DNA from: Ixodes scapularis
Lineage: Eukaryota > Arthropoda > Arachnida > Ixodida > Ixodidae
Assembly (NCBI RefSeq): GCF_016920785.2
Contig: NW_024609846.1
Span: 122,601,473 to 122,665,472, forward strand
Reading direction: 5' to 3'
Length of the DNA: 64,000 nt
Of this stretch, positions 11,943-21,849 are shown piece by piece. Under the pieces are notes generated by a model that was not told where the DNA came from, searched no databases, and worked only from the letters and a program-made list of their open reading frames with translations. The position numbers and the translations under genes were made by a program. How positions within the stretch are numbered: the first letter of the stretch is position 1; each line of letters starts with the position of its first letter.

Positions 11943-12057
11943 GCACAAAGGGCGGCGGAACACCGGCCAGTTCGATCTGTCGGCAATGCCCGAAGCCCAG
12001 AATGACCAAAAACGCCCAAAGGGCGACAGGCTTCGTCCCCATCATGGCATGCCGCAT
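11943..12057 (-). CDS. Candidate first coding exon, secreted protein
   Basis: On the minus strand an ATG at 12057 (or the in-frame ATG at 12045) opens a short frame with a basic start and a hydrophobic core, ALWAFLVILGFGHC, then a polar stretch ending PPPFV. This fits an N-terminal secretion signal with cleavage after the GHC region. A consensus 5' splice site, C|GTGAGT, follows at 11942, so the exon would end at 11943 in phase 1. Without splicing the frame stops only a few codons later. The mature protein and its remaining exons cannot be identified; they would lie to the left, beyond or between the repeats at 9-11.7 kb. The upstream region runs into the assembly gap. The family is unrecognised. 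Confidence 0.45.
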
Positions 12058-12270
12058 GACGACTAGCCCGAACGGAAACGCGAGATATCAGCTCGGGTGT
12101 CGCACATTTCTTCTTCTTTATTTCTGCCCTTGCCTCGTACAATGCTGTTAAAGATACTGGTGGGAGCGCGTGGCTTCACCTATTTCTTTGTGGCGATAGC
12201 CACTGGGAAAAGAAAAAAGAAGATCGCGTGGAGTAAAAGAGCCGGATCAGTTCGATCTTGGATTTCGTTT

Positions 12271-12370
12271 NNNNNNNNNNNNNNNNNNNNNNNNNNNNNN
12301 NNNNNNNNNNNNNNNNNNNNNNNNNNNNNNNNNNNNNNNNNNNNNNNNNNNNNNNNNNNNNNNNNNNNNN
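12271..12370. other. Assembly gap (100 N)
   Basis: Exactly 100 undetermined bases, a conventional placeholder for a gap of unknown size. The two flanks may therefore not be contiguous. Confidence 0.98.
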
Positions 12371-15300
12371 CCAGATAAATCTTAATTAATTCCATCTTTA
12401 CTTTACATTAGTAGTGCATTTCCAAAATGAGATGTTAACCAGTCCTAACCGAAGGTCACCCTATGAGAGGAAATCAAATTTTCCAAGGTGAAAGAGTAAC
12501 TGTCATTGCATCCGCCACTTTATTCAGGGGGTGTGAGTGCATGCGTAGCTGTGTCTCCAGGCATAGCATACGGTAGTCGCACAAGCGATTATTACACGAG
12601 GCGAGCTTGAGCTGAGTAAGTTAGTTCATTGGCCTACAGGGCCACAACTGAGTCAGCACTAAACAAAAATATGGAAAGGTAACTACTCATACTCTGCTGC
12701 TGTTGCCATTTTTTGCAACTATGATGACGGTTTTGGTCAATTCCTGCCTTTTAAGCCTTTTTCAATTCCAGTCTTCGTAAAGTCGTAAAATAGGTGATAA
12801 ATTTGTAGGGTGACTAGCTGGCAGCTAGACTAAGCTTTAACAAAGTCAAGATGCGCAGGGTCTTAAATGCACTGTTTTGAGAACCACATACAATATTAAA
12901 ATTACTGAGTGGATGCTGATGGGCGAAGAGGATCCATCAAAACGATTGCTGACACCCCACACGTGCATGCACTTGCTGCACTGAGAAAATCGAGATTGCG
13001 CCAAAATGCAATCCCGTCGTGCCTCGCTCCGGCTAGGCCGGCAAGGTGCTGGAGCAGATGACGAAAGTTTGTCTGCTACGATGTGTCGCGGAACTGAAAG
13101 GAAAAAAAGTAGATTTTCTGATAGAAATTGCGTCCCGCGGGCAACGGAATCAAACGCGAGCTTGAACTGTGAGCGTCTCCTATTTCATGAAGGAAGCAGT
13201 TGACAAACCGTGCTTTATTTGGAGGTTTTAAGTCGCTCTGTTGCCGTAAAAACGCTGAAATATACCAGTGTGTAAAGAAATGCTCAGAACAAATGCATCA
13301 GTGGCCCCCGAGATGTTTATCACCAATGTGTGCGGGTGAAAAATTGAAGATTTGTCGACAAAACTGCCCCAGCAGAAACTTTGACTGCCCAATAAGCATC
13401 AGAGAAAGCTAAACTTAGTGATTTTACCCGAGGCTTGGGCAACATCATCATGTTTAACATTTACCTACTTCAGCTAACTTGCCCCGTCATATTTTGTTCG
13501 AGAAAGCTCTCGTTCTTGACGCCCTCACCAAAGCTAATATCTGATCCACCTGTAATGACGATCGAAATTGAAAAGTTTTGCTAGGTATTCCAGCAGACTA
13601 GTTTTAAGGCGTACCCTTTCAGTGGTCCACGCATAATGCCATACTCAAATGGATCAAGCTTCTGCTCGGACAGCATCATCCATTTTCTTCAGTGTAAACG
13701 GTTATGAGAATTGAAAGATCGCAACCAGCTGCTTTGTAAACAGCTGGTTGCGGAAATTTACGCCGTCTGTAACTATCCCTATGACAGCCGAGTTGCTTGA
13801 AGTCGTCGCAACTATAAACTACAGGCTGCAGCGACCAACGTTTGTAGATAAACGTTGGTAGCGACTGTACTCTCGCATTGCCACCCAACACTCCGAACAG
13901 CAAGGCGCCAGTTTCGGTTTGAGGTCGGTATTCTTTCTACAACATAGATGGCGGCAGCATCAGTCTTCCGCACTTGGTGCATTTGGCGAATTCGTTTGAG
14001 TCCAGTTCTCCGTGCAACACTCTGCGAGTGCGATGCATTCTGGGAGAGAACTCGAACGGTGCCAGTGCGTGTGAAACGAACTCGCTATAAAATACCACTA
14101 CCAGACGCATCGTCTGCTAACATGAGGGAATAATAATGAGTATGTTTGCTACTAGGTAGGTATCATTCTCTGACAGAAACAAAACGACGAACAGACTGGC
14201 AAGTCATCGGCGAACAGAGCCAAAAAGGGACAATCGTCTGCTACGAATTGTGTGCTGCGCAGAGTGAGATCAAAAACTAATTGAAATATGGAACATCGGC
14301 TATTTTACGGATGCGATTGTCCTGTGCTTCGTTTGGCTATGCTGATTTGTTTTCTGGCTGTGTGTAACTTGACACCCACTGGTGCTAAAACAAGAGCTTG
14401 GGACAAGCACCCACCTTACCACGATATCAATCTCACTATCCGAAAGAGTATTGGATTTAATTACCGAGTGCCTTTTCCATTGACAAGAAGGCCCCAACAT
14501 TTTCTAAGAACTCCAGTAGGGTTTTGTTATTGCATCTTTATACTTGCAACTCATTCACTTTGCCAATTTCGTTTTTCTAGCCTGGCTCAGCTGGCAAGCT
14601 GAGCGGCGAGTCTGAAACTGTACCAATATTGTTTCCGGTCAGACTGTCCATTATTATTTATTGTTCTTCCCTGCTATTGTGATATGTCTGCACTGTAGTC
14701 ATGACAGGGGCTTGAATGGTGGCTCCTACTTTCTACACATGGGTTCAAGGAAACATTTTGTAAGTGATGAGGTGCCCACAATCATGGGCGTCAGCAAAGT
14801 GGCGGAAAAGGGGGGGGGGGGATTATTCTGAAGGGGTGTAGCTTTCAAACCTATAACTTTGAAAGAAAACGAGGTTTACCCCCTCCCCCTCCTGCAAAAC
14901 GTACTGCAGATGCCCATGCCCGCAATCTAGGCCAACGGTTCTGAAAAGAGGGTTTGTGGAACCTCTCTGTAAAGGCATTTTAGGAGTCCGCAAAACTCTG
15001 CCGGCAATAATTTTTTTTTTAAATATGATTTGGGGCATTGAGTTGAGCCCAGTCCGGCCATGGCACATTCACAGCTCCGGGAGAAAAAGGAATCTACAGA
15101 AGAATACCTCTTTTCATTCTTCCCCCTTTTTATTCTTGGTAAACACGTTTGCAGTCCACCGCCCCCTTCCCCTTTTTTTACACTGCCTGGCGTGTCCCAT
15201 CACTTCTGCCAGTCCAAAAAGGGTTTGCTTGCCACGATTGGCGGTTTCCTTCTTCTCTCTATAGCATCCTTTCTGCTAAAGTGGAAAGAATGTAGACGGA

Positions 15301-16400
15301 GCTTCTTCCCCTCACCGTACCGTCTTAACCTGCAACATACTGTACTCTCGGGAACAAGATAATAGCCTTGTATCTTTTCTGCCGCCACAAATGCTGTGCT
15401 TAGCATGTTTTTGGCAGAGGCTTTTGCTGCCACCACATGCCACGCTATGAAGTGGAGTTCCACGGTGTGTGCGTGCCACATGTCGCATAAAGCAGTGCAC
15501 TTTCAAGCTGCGTGGATGCAATGACGGCAGAAAAAACACCAGCAGAGCGGACAATACAGAGCATGTTATTAACAGCACTGGTTAATTCCCAATAAATCAC
15601 AATCTGAATCATTACTGTAAAACCATTTATTTTTGCAAATCGGTCACAGAGGACATAATCGCGGCCACTAAATTTTGCGAATTCCAGACGCATGCATTCA
15701 AACTCTTAAAGAGATTATAAAAGCAATTTCGAAATTTTATTTGACGTCTAAAATGGGCGTCGGGCTCATCTCAGACACTGTTGACCAAGTTCCAGCCCGA
15801 ACAGAAGTTTGTGTGCCGCACCAATCAATTAAACAGTTGTGGTAATATTTACGCGGGGACAATGCCTGAGACCCCCCCCCCCCCCCCCCCAAGACGGCGG
15901 CAGAAAGGTGAACTAAAGTGCGCCGTCAAAGCGTGACGACAACGGGCTCCTCGTCAGGCTATTGCTTCAAATGGTCTAAACGAATGATGCACTCTTGGTT
16001 TAGAATTCGGTAGTGAGATGGCATACAAAAAAAGTAATGTGAATGTTGGATAATTTTTTTAAAGCTCTAGTTCGGAATTAATAGGTTTCATAGCGTGTGT
16101 AGGAATAGGTTCCATAGCATGTGTAGCGTGTGGGATGACAAGGAAGAAGACTTGTGGAAATAAATGACAGCTGTATGCTGTGCTGGTTTTGAGACGGTGG
16201 TGTGTATGTTCCTTTTTGTTTCCTTGTCTCAAGGAAACAAAATTTTGACAGCAAATTTTGAACCCTGCTAGTGCACACCTTTCTGATCCAAAACTGACTT
16301 CGAGACCCAGTAGGTTTCAAAGCCGGTTTCAAATAACAAAAACCAACGCAAAAGTCAACTTCGAAACCTGGGATGTTTTGAAGTGATTTTTGGCGTTAGT
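12371..16400. other. Mostly unique DNA, no gene recognised
   Basis: No clear transposon and no coding domain were found. Items seen are two short hairpins (13720-13859), a CTATAAAATA string at 14085, G and C homopolymers at 14810-14821 and 15871-15890, and a GTTTCA-rich imperfect repeat at 16085-16345. The frame at 14288-14602 has a hydrophobic stretch but no other support. This may be intron or intergenic host DNA. Confidence 0.4.
13720..13859. repeat. Two perfect short hairpins 110 bp apart
   Basis: Arms CGCAACCAGCTG and CAGCTGGTTGCG (13720-13731, 13741-13752) flank a 9-base loop. Arms ACCAACGTTT and AAACGTTGGT (13834-13843, 13850-13859) flank a 6-base loop. Both are exact. No flanking terminator or transposon context was found. 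Confidence 0.7.
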
Positions 16401-16414
16401 TCCCGAAAAGATAT

Positions 16415-16507
16415 TGCCGCCCGCAGAGCCGAGAAGGCAACGCTTGGTCACAGTCTTCTAGAAGATTCCCGGTCATTCTCGCAGCAGACGTAACTTTCCT
16501 TCTGCTT
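16415..16507 (+). repeat. LTR fragment, first 93 bp
   Basis: Identical by eye to the first 93 bases of the two full LTRs (17602-17694 and 18831-18923). It stops abruptly at GCTT and passes into the end of the PC-esterase frame. Read in antisense, it supplies the last 19 codons and the stop of that frame. Confidence 0.9.
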
Positions 16508-17383
16508 GGAGTCGTCCCCGAAAATTGTGCCGAAGGAGAGGTCTGCGGGCAGGGAGCGATCTGGGTCGGGGACGTTCCCTGGGGCCGCTGCTCGGCGCTC
16601 CTGCTCGCTGAGGAATCCACACCTGTTGGGCATCGGCTTTCCCCAGGAGAGGGCGATGTGGCCCAGCAAGAGGTTGGTGCACAGGCGCACGGCCATGGGC
16701 AGCCAGTGGATGCCGTCGTCCGCCCGCAGGTCCAGCAGCAGCCTCAGGTGGAAGTGCAGGTCCAGCGTGTCCACCATGAAGCGGTCCGCCACCCCGCGAC
16801 AGAAGAGGTTGGCCTCCAGGACATGAAACCGGAGCGAGTACTTGAGGAACTCGAGCTGTGGGATGAGGAAGCCTCCCCGCACGTCCTGGGACAGTGGCGG
16901 TGCTGTGAGCCACACGAGCAGGCAGGAAGGTGGCAGGGCTTCTCGCAGGGCCCCAAATAGACTCTCCAGGTTCGCCTTGTACTGCTGCACCCCGTCGGGA
17001 CCCCACCGAGTGATGTCCCAGAGGCAGGAGCTAATGGCCACCACGTCTGGAGCGTCGTCGGCCAGCCTCGCCAGGATGCTGCGGACGTAGTCGCTCCACA
17101 CACGCGTCAGGAAGAAGAAGCTGATGCTCCCATTGCGGGTGCGGAAGAGCCGCTCTTCGCGGTAATCCCGCCCGTTGTGTTGCTTGCCGTGGCAGACGAG
17201 CACGTCCCCCATGTGGCTCTCCTCCATTTTGCAGCGGAGACGCTTGTTAGACACCAGCTGGTCCACCTGCCACAGGCATACCAGGTCCTTGTACATGGCC
17301 CGCACGTTCGAACAGCCGAGCAGAGCGACCTTTTTGTTGGCCAACAGCTCCCTCATGTCGGCCTTGAGGAAGACGTCGGGCAT
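16448..17383 (-). CDS. PC-esterase domain protein (PCED1/FAM113-like)
   Basis: A 311-codon intronless frame matches the PC-esterase group of the SGNH-hydrolase superfamily almost end to end. Block I is LLGCSNVRAMYKDLV (about residues 21-35), where the family has GDS. The nucleophile Ser is kept but the preceding Asp is Cys. Downstream come FFFLTRVWSDY, SSCLWDITRWG, SCLLVW, LDLHFHLR and DDGIHWLP, the last holding the C-terminal Asp/His pair. Family members are proposed acyl esterases; no substrate is established. The human relative PCED1A is longer because of a Pro-rich tail absent here. The last 19 residues and stop come from antisense LTR sequence, so this is a truncated chimaera. Lack of introns and the LTR setting suggest a retro-captured copy. 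Whether it is expressed is unknown. Confidence 0.8.
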   Translation of the reverse strand: MPDVFLKADMRELLANKKVALLGCSNVRAMYKDLVCLWQVDQLVSNKRLRCKMEESHMGDVLVCHGKQHNGRDYREERLFRTRNGSISFFFLTRVWSDYVRSILARLADDAPDVVAISSCLWDITRWGPDGVQQYKANLESLFGALREALPPSCLLVWLTAPPLSQDVRGGFLIPQLEFLKYSLRFHVLEANLFCRGVADRFMVDTLDLHFHLRLLLDLRADDGIHWLPMAVRLCTNLLLGHIALSWGKPMPNRCGFLSEQERRAAAPGNVPDPDRSLPADLSFGTIFGDDSKQKESYVCCENDRESSRRL

Positions 17384-17601
17384 CGTTAGTAGTTCCCCAA
17401 CGCTCGGGTGGCGTCGTCTCTCGATTCCGTAGCCTGGACGTTCTTCGCGCGGACTCTCAGCTATGTGCGCGTCTCAAAACTACTTTCGTTTGTTCGTTGC
17501 GAATCGGTTGACGTTTGAACTACCCGCTAGGACTAACAAAACGTGCTGCGTCGCGCGTCTTCTTTTTTCCCTAACCTCGAATCCGGCGCGCCAATCACGA
17601 A
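17384..17601 (-). other. Upstream part of the PC-esterase insert
   Basis: GC-rich sequence between the PC-esterase start codon and the adjacent LTR. It belongs neither to the LTR nor to the recognised retroelement interior. It could be the gene's original 5' untranslated region or promoter carried along. No TATA box is evident. Confidence 0.45.
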
Positions 17602-17976
17602 TGCCGCCCGCAGAGCCGAGAAGGCAACGCTTGGTCACAGTCTTCTAGAAGATTCCCGGTCATTCTCGCAGCAGACGTAACTTTCCTTCTGCTTTGTTAT
17701 TCTCGAAAGTGCCAGTTCATCCTCGCCCCGAGCGCGCGACGCTCGAACCTTCTTTGCCGAACTTTCGAGATAGTGACGCAGGGTAGATAAGCGGCTCCCG
17801 CGACCTTGTCGAGTCAGTCCCAGTTTCGCTAGCGCTCTGTAGTGCCGCCGAACCGCCGCCCGCTTTTCTGCTACCTCGACGCTCTTTCGTTATTTATTTT
17901 TGGTTGGCACAAGTTCGCCCATTAAATCTTTATTTTCAGTTCACTGTTCGGCTTTTCGTCACCTTCATTCGTGACA
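17602..17976 (+). repeat. Full LTR, 5' copy
   Basis: 375 bp, TG...CA. It contains GAAGATTCCCGG-type inverted motifs near its start and ATTAAATCTTTATTTT near its end, a possible polyadenylation region. A GGTGGAGGTGCGGGG stretch follows directly and could be the primer-binding site; I cannot assign the tRNA. Confidence 0.9.
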
Positions 17977-18830
17977 TTTCTGGTGGAGGTGCGGGGTACG
18001 CATGTCCCTGCAGCGTACTCCTCCAAGGGCCCGCAGTGCAAGTCCGACACCAAGCCCACGAAGACCCAACGAAGACACAAGCAAGACCCGATCAAGTCGC
18101 CGCAACCAAGAGCTACCCCCGGAACTCGGATTTCTGCCAACCAAGATCAAGCAACCAACGAGGTCAACAATGGACCTCCAGTCGTCGCAGACCTCGAACA
18201 CCGCCGCACAACGGCATACCACCCGCAGACCAACGGGCTGACGGAGCGACTAAACAAGACCATCGCCGACATGATCTCGATTTGGTGCACGGCAGAAAGG
18301 TGACGACGATGCTCGACGCCGTGCTGCCTCACGACCCGACGAACGACGGCACCGACGAACGACGGCACCGACGAACGACGGCACCGACGACGCCCAGTTG
18401 GTCACCCAATGAGCAGAAGTACGCCAGCTAGCCCGTCTTCGAATAAAGGACCAGCAACGTGTGGACGCTGGCCGGTACAACCTTCGCCGCCGCGACGTGG
18501 AGTTCCAGCCCGGAGACAGGGTATGGGTGTGGACGCCCATTCGCCGCCGCGGCTTCAGCGAGAAACTGTTAAAACGCTACTTCGGACCCTACAAGGTCAT
18601 CCGCCGCCTTGGGGACTTGAACTACGAGGTGCTCCCCGACGGAACTCGCCCATCAGGACGCCGCCAGCCACGACCCGAAGTCGTCCACGTAGTTCGACTC
18701 AAGCCGTTCTACGCGCGTTAGGATTGTGAAACTGCATGTTTGTTTTGTTTCGCCGTAATTGTTTTAGCCATTTCCGTTTTCCTTTCGTTTTGCATCGTGG
18801 CGATGCACTTTTAAAGGGGGGGGGGGGTAA
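17977..18830 (+). pseudogene. Ty3/gypsy interior, integrase C-terminal remnant
   Basis: Only the distal part of pol survives. RRTTAYHPQTNGLTERLNKT, just after the third catalytic region of the integrase core, is read at about 18203-18262. A GRKVTTMLDAVLPH block follows in another frame, and then a clean 86-codon frame (18461-18721) with FQPGDRVWVWTP, LLKRYFGPYKV and VVHVVRLKPFY, the chromodomain-like C-terminus of gypsy integrases. Gag, protease, RT and RNase H are absent, so this is an internally deleted, non-autonomous copy. A 16-bp unit (ACGAACGACGGCACCG) repeated three times at about 18343-18390 lies within the damaged part. A G-rich tract at 18814-18829 serves as polypurine tract. Confidence 0.8.
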
Positions 18831-19205
18831 TGCCGCCCGCAGAGCCGAGAAGGCAACGCTTGGTCACAGTCTTCTAGAAGATTCCCGGTCATTCTCGCAG
18901 CAGACGTAACTTTCCTTCTGCTTTGTTATTCTCGAAAGTGCCAGTTCATCCTCGCCCCGAGCGCGCGACGCTCGAACCTTCTTTGCCGAACTTTCGAGAT
19001 AGTGACGCAGGGTAGATAAGCGGCTCCCGCGACCTTGTCGAGTCAGTCCCAGTTTCGCTAGCGCTCTGTAGTGCCGCCGAACCGCCGCCCGCTTTTCTGC
19101 TACCTCGACGCTCTTTCGTTATTGATTTTTGGTTGGCACAAGTTCGCCCATTAAATCTTTATTTTCAGTTCACTGTTCGGCTTTTCGTCACCTTCATTCG
19201 TGACA
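18831..19205 (+). repeat. Full LTR, 3' copy
   Basis: 375 bp, same termini as 17602-17976, with one substitution seen (TTATTTATT against TTATTGATT). It is preceded by the G-rich tract. The next four bases are ATAT. Confidence 0.9.
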
Positions 19206-19403
19206 ATATGTCATCAGTTTGGTGGCCGGGAGCTAAAAGCATTTCATGCTTAAAATCATACTCATCAGTGCGGCCTTTATTGTTCTCTGACTGAATCAAT
19301 TCTGCTTTTATATGCAGGAGGGAACCATTTGGCTTTTCGAAGGCTTTACTGTGGTCATGGCGGCCTACTGGCTTTTCGGCTTCGCCCATGGCCAGAAGAC
19401 GTA

Positions 19404-19975
19404 CAGTCGGGGACAAAAGTCTCCAGGACGTGCGAGCTGCGGCTGAAACGCATCGCTCTGCCATCTGCCGGCGGGTGGCCTGGTTTCGAGATCACACAAA
19501 AGCGCATGCGCGTCCTACTCTGCCTGCAAACATGTCTGTTTTTCCTCTCTTCTGCGGCACAGTGCGTAACTCGGAATCGGGCGCGTGGTACCGCCTCGGA
19601 GATGGCGCTGGCGGCTGACGAGCCTCTGCTACACATTCCGAAACTCGAGATACCGTCTGGGGCAATTCGCCGCATTTCGCCGTGTCAGCGCACCTTGCTT
19701 TATAACCAATTGAGCTTATCGCTCAGTTGAGATGCCGTGACTTTTTGCTTGATATGTGCCGTGTCAGTAAGCGCTATCTCCGAGGCGGTACCACGCGCCC
19801 GATTCCGAGTTAGGCGCCGCGCCGCAGAAGAGCGGGAAAGCGCACATGTTGGCAGGCACAGTAGGACGCGCATGCGCTTTTCTGTGATCTCGAAACCAGG
19901 CGACCCACCGGCAGATGGCAGAGCGATGCGTTTCAGTCGCAGCTCGCGTGTCCTGGAGACTTTTGTCCCCGACTG
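19404..19975. mobile_element. Tc1/mariner-type MITE with long arms
   Basis: The termini CAGTCGGGGACAAAAG and CTTTTGTCCCCGACTG are flanked by TA (19402-19403, 19976-19977). The arms are about 195 bp and imperfect, including a shared GCGCATGCGCGTCCT. The same subterminal word and a related terminus (CAGTCGGGAGCAAAAG) occur at the right end of the Tc1 element ending at 40700, so the MITE probably derives from that lineage. The protein frames across it are palindrome artefacts. Confidence 0.8.
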
Positions 19976-20444
19976 TACAATACGAGCTGCCTTCTTGAGA
20001 GGCTTTGTCTTATTCTAATCTGCTCACAGCTACGGCCAGTCGCAATCAAGGTGATTAATACAATCAAGAAAACACCTGTAGCCTGATTGCTGATCACATA
20101 GTGCAATCGCCAAAGTCTGTGAAACTCCTGCCAGGATTGTTCCGATTTTCGAAATCATTAAAGACTTTGTTTGTTTTTCTTGAGATGGCAGCTGCAAGTT
20201 GTGTGGCTCACATACCTAAGTATGCTTCAATTCATGACCAGCTTTATTCGTTTATATTCATCACATTTCTCTAGTCCTCCGTGTTGTTTCCTAGTCATCA
20301 AACTATTAGACACCTGTATGGAGTAGTTGCATTTTGTTTTTACGTTTTTATCAAAACGGTTTGTGTCACCCTGTCTGGAATTCATCACCCTTAATACGAA
20401 ATGTCAAATTAATCTCACGTTGAGATACTTTTTTAAAAGTGGAG

Positions 20445-20570
20445 ATGACCGGCATTAAATATTGTGTTTCTTTATCACTCCTGTTCATACTTTGTATATT
20501 ACTTCAGTCAAAAGACACCACCAGTGTTCAATACGCCCCGTCCGAGCACAAGCTTTTCAGCCTGGATAAG
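20445..20570 (+). CDS. Candidate first coding exon with signal peptide
   Basis: An ATG at 20445 opens 42 codons. Residues 6-22 are strongly hydrophobic (YCVSLSLLFILCILLQ), followed by SKDTTS and a polar segment ending FSLDK. A good 5' splice site, AAG|GTGAGC, follows immediately after codon 42, giving a phase-0 exon end at 20570. Reading through the splice site gives only a further 30 codons with no motif. This is how short secreted tick proteins often begin, but the mature part is too short to assign a family. A spurious hydrophobic frame in intergenic DNA is the alternative. No promoter was recognised. Confidence 0.4.
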
Positions 20571-20949
20571 GTGAGCGTGAGTGAGCACGTACTAAGCAGT
20601 ACCGAAGGTAATGAGCGTGCACTGCTGCATTTTCAAAGTTTCAGAAATGCTCTTTTTTAGAAAAAAATAAAAGCCAGGCATTGTTGTGGTATATTCATAA
20701 CATTGTGGATTTCTTGAAGAATGCGGGCATTCTGAAGGTGTTGCCGAAGGCTTGCCAGGGTGACAGCGCGGTCGAAGGCGACAAGTGCGAGCTAGTACAC
20801 GCTCTATCGCAAGCTCTTGTTCTGCGAAAGCGCTTCGCAAAGTCGCTCTTGCATGCCTGTAGCCTTTGCTGCCCTACAGTGGTAATGGTAGGCAACTCCG
20901 GCTGACACAAGAAATCATCCCATCGCTGCCACACTCCGTTTCCCTTTAA

Positions 20950-21370
20950 AGGGCTGGTGAACCGAAATTTGGATTTCAGAAAACGATGCAGAAGCCGTAG
21001 GCGGGACGCTACAATCCCTAAAACACTACTCGTAGTCTCAAGGCGATATCTCGAATGGACGGCCGTAGTTTTGGAGAAAGAGGTTGAGATTGAACGAGGC
21101 CGATGAGGCGCGTGACGTCGAGATATCTCGTTTTCTCCTCTCTCTGCTTCGCCCCCTCAAGGCGGCGAGGCGGAGAAGACGCGAGGTCGTTCCCTCTCCT
21201 TCTCGGAGAAACAAGACAAACAAATCTGTCAAATGCGCCTCCTTTTTTTTAAAAATAAGGTCATCCATTCGAAATATCGCTGTATGAGTGATGTTTTAGT
21301 GTTTGTAGCATCTTGTTACACGCTTTTGCCGCCGTGTTTTATGGAATCCAGATTTCGGTTCAACATCCCT
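20950..21370. mobile_element. TTAA-flanked MITE
   Basis: TTAA lies at 20946-20949 and 21371-21374. The termini are AGGG...TGAACCGAAAT and ATTTCGGTTCA...CCCT (about 32-bp imperfect inverted repeat). TTAA duplication points to the piggyBac-like group. The large foldback at 25465-30770 shares the TTAA/AGG start. No transposase is present. Confidence 0.65.
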
Positions 21371-21560
21371 TTAAGTGCAAGTGAAACTGAAATGCCAAGA
21401 ATGAGCACGTTGTCCTGAACGACAGTTGCACTGCACAAGCGCGCATGCTTAGCAACATTCAAAGCATGGAGCTTGCTCTTAAAGCCTCTGCATCAGGCTT
21501 CCTGTTGCAGCTCGTGGTACCGAAGCAAGCTTTTGGGCAGACACTTTTTTATAAGCAGGA

Positions 21561-21732
21561 ACTTCACCTGGCATCGCAGAGCTCCGACCGGTACTCGGAG
21601 TACTTAGTTGCGGTACTTTAGATAAAACAGAAGGGCAACAGGTGAAGTAGAAACTTCACCTGCACCGCAGTATTCCGACCGGTACTCGGAGTACTTACTT
21701 GCGGTATTTTAGATAAAACAGAAGGGCATTGA
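21561..21732 (+). repeat. 92-bp tandem duplication
   Basis: ACTTCACCTG...AGATAAAACAGAAGGGCA occurs at 21561 and again at 21653 with a few substitutions. Each unit contains CCGACCGGTACTCGGAGTAC, which is rich in short inverted motifs. Confidence 0.75.
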
Positions 21733-21849
21733 GCAGTGCAAACTATGATTATTGTCAGGTAAGAAGTATTCAGTTGCAGTAATTGTTTTGCTTTACATAC
21801 AAAAAGGCTGGAGTATGCTTAAATGCTGGGCTAGCAACCAATTGCTACC

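Larger units (their letters stand above)
16415..19205 (+). mobile_element. Ty3/gypsy-type LTR element carrying a host gene
   Basis: The unit reads: first 93 bp of an LTR (16415-16507), an antisense PC-esterase gene (to about 17601), a full 375-bp LTR, an 854-bp internal remnant with integrase pieces, and a second full 375-bp LTR. The full LTRs begin TG, end CA and differ at a single position by my reading, so they are young. The bases just outside the complete LTR pair do not match (CGAA against ATAT), but ATAT at 16411-16414 equals ATAT at 19206-19209. That suggests the whole block inserted as one piece. A purine tract precedes the 3' LTR. A 4-bp match can occur by chance. Confidence 0.65.

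Noticed and set aside
14288..14602. 104-codon plus-strand frame with a hydrophobic stretch about 200 bp after a CTATAAAATA string
   Set aside because: Low-complexity hydrophobicity, no family motif, no splice support. The TATA match alone is weak.
17590..19210. Simple LTR pair as an independent insertion with its own target duplication
   Set aside because: The flanks at 17601 and 19206 do not match (CGAA against ATAT); the longer unit from 16415 fits better, though the 4-bp match could be chance.
19329..20018. Several 76-133-codon frames on both strands
   Set aside because: All are readings of the two arms of the Tc1-type MITE.
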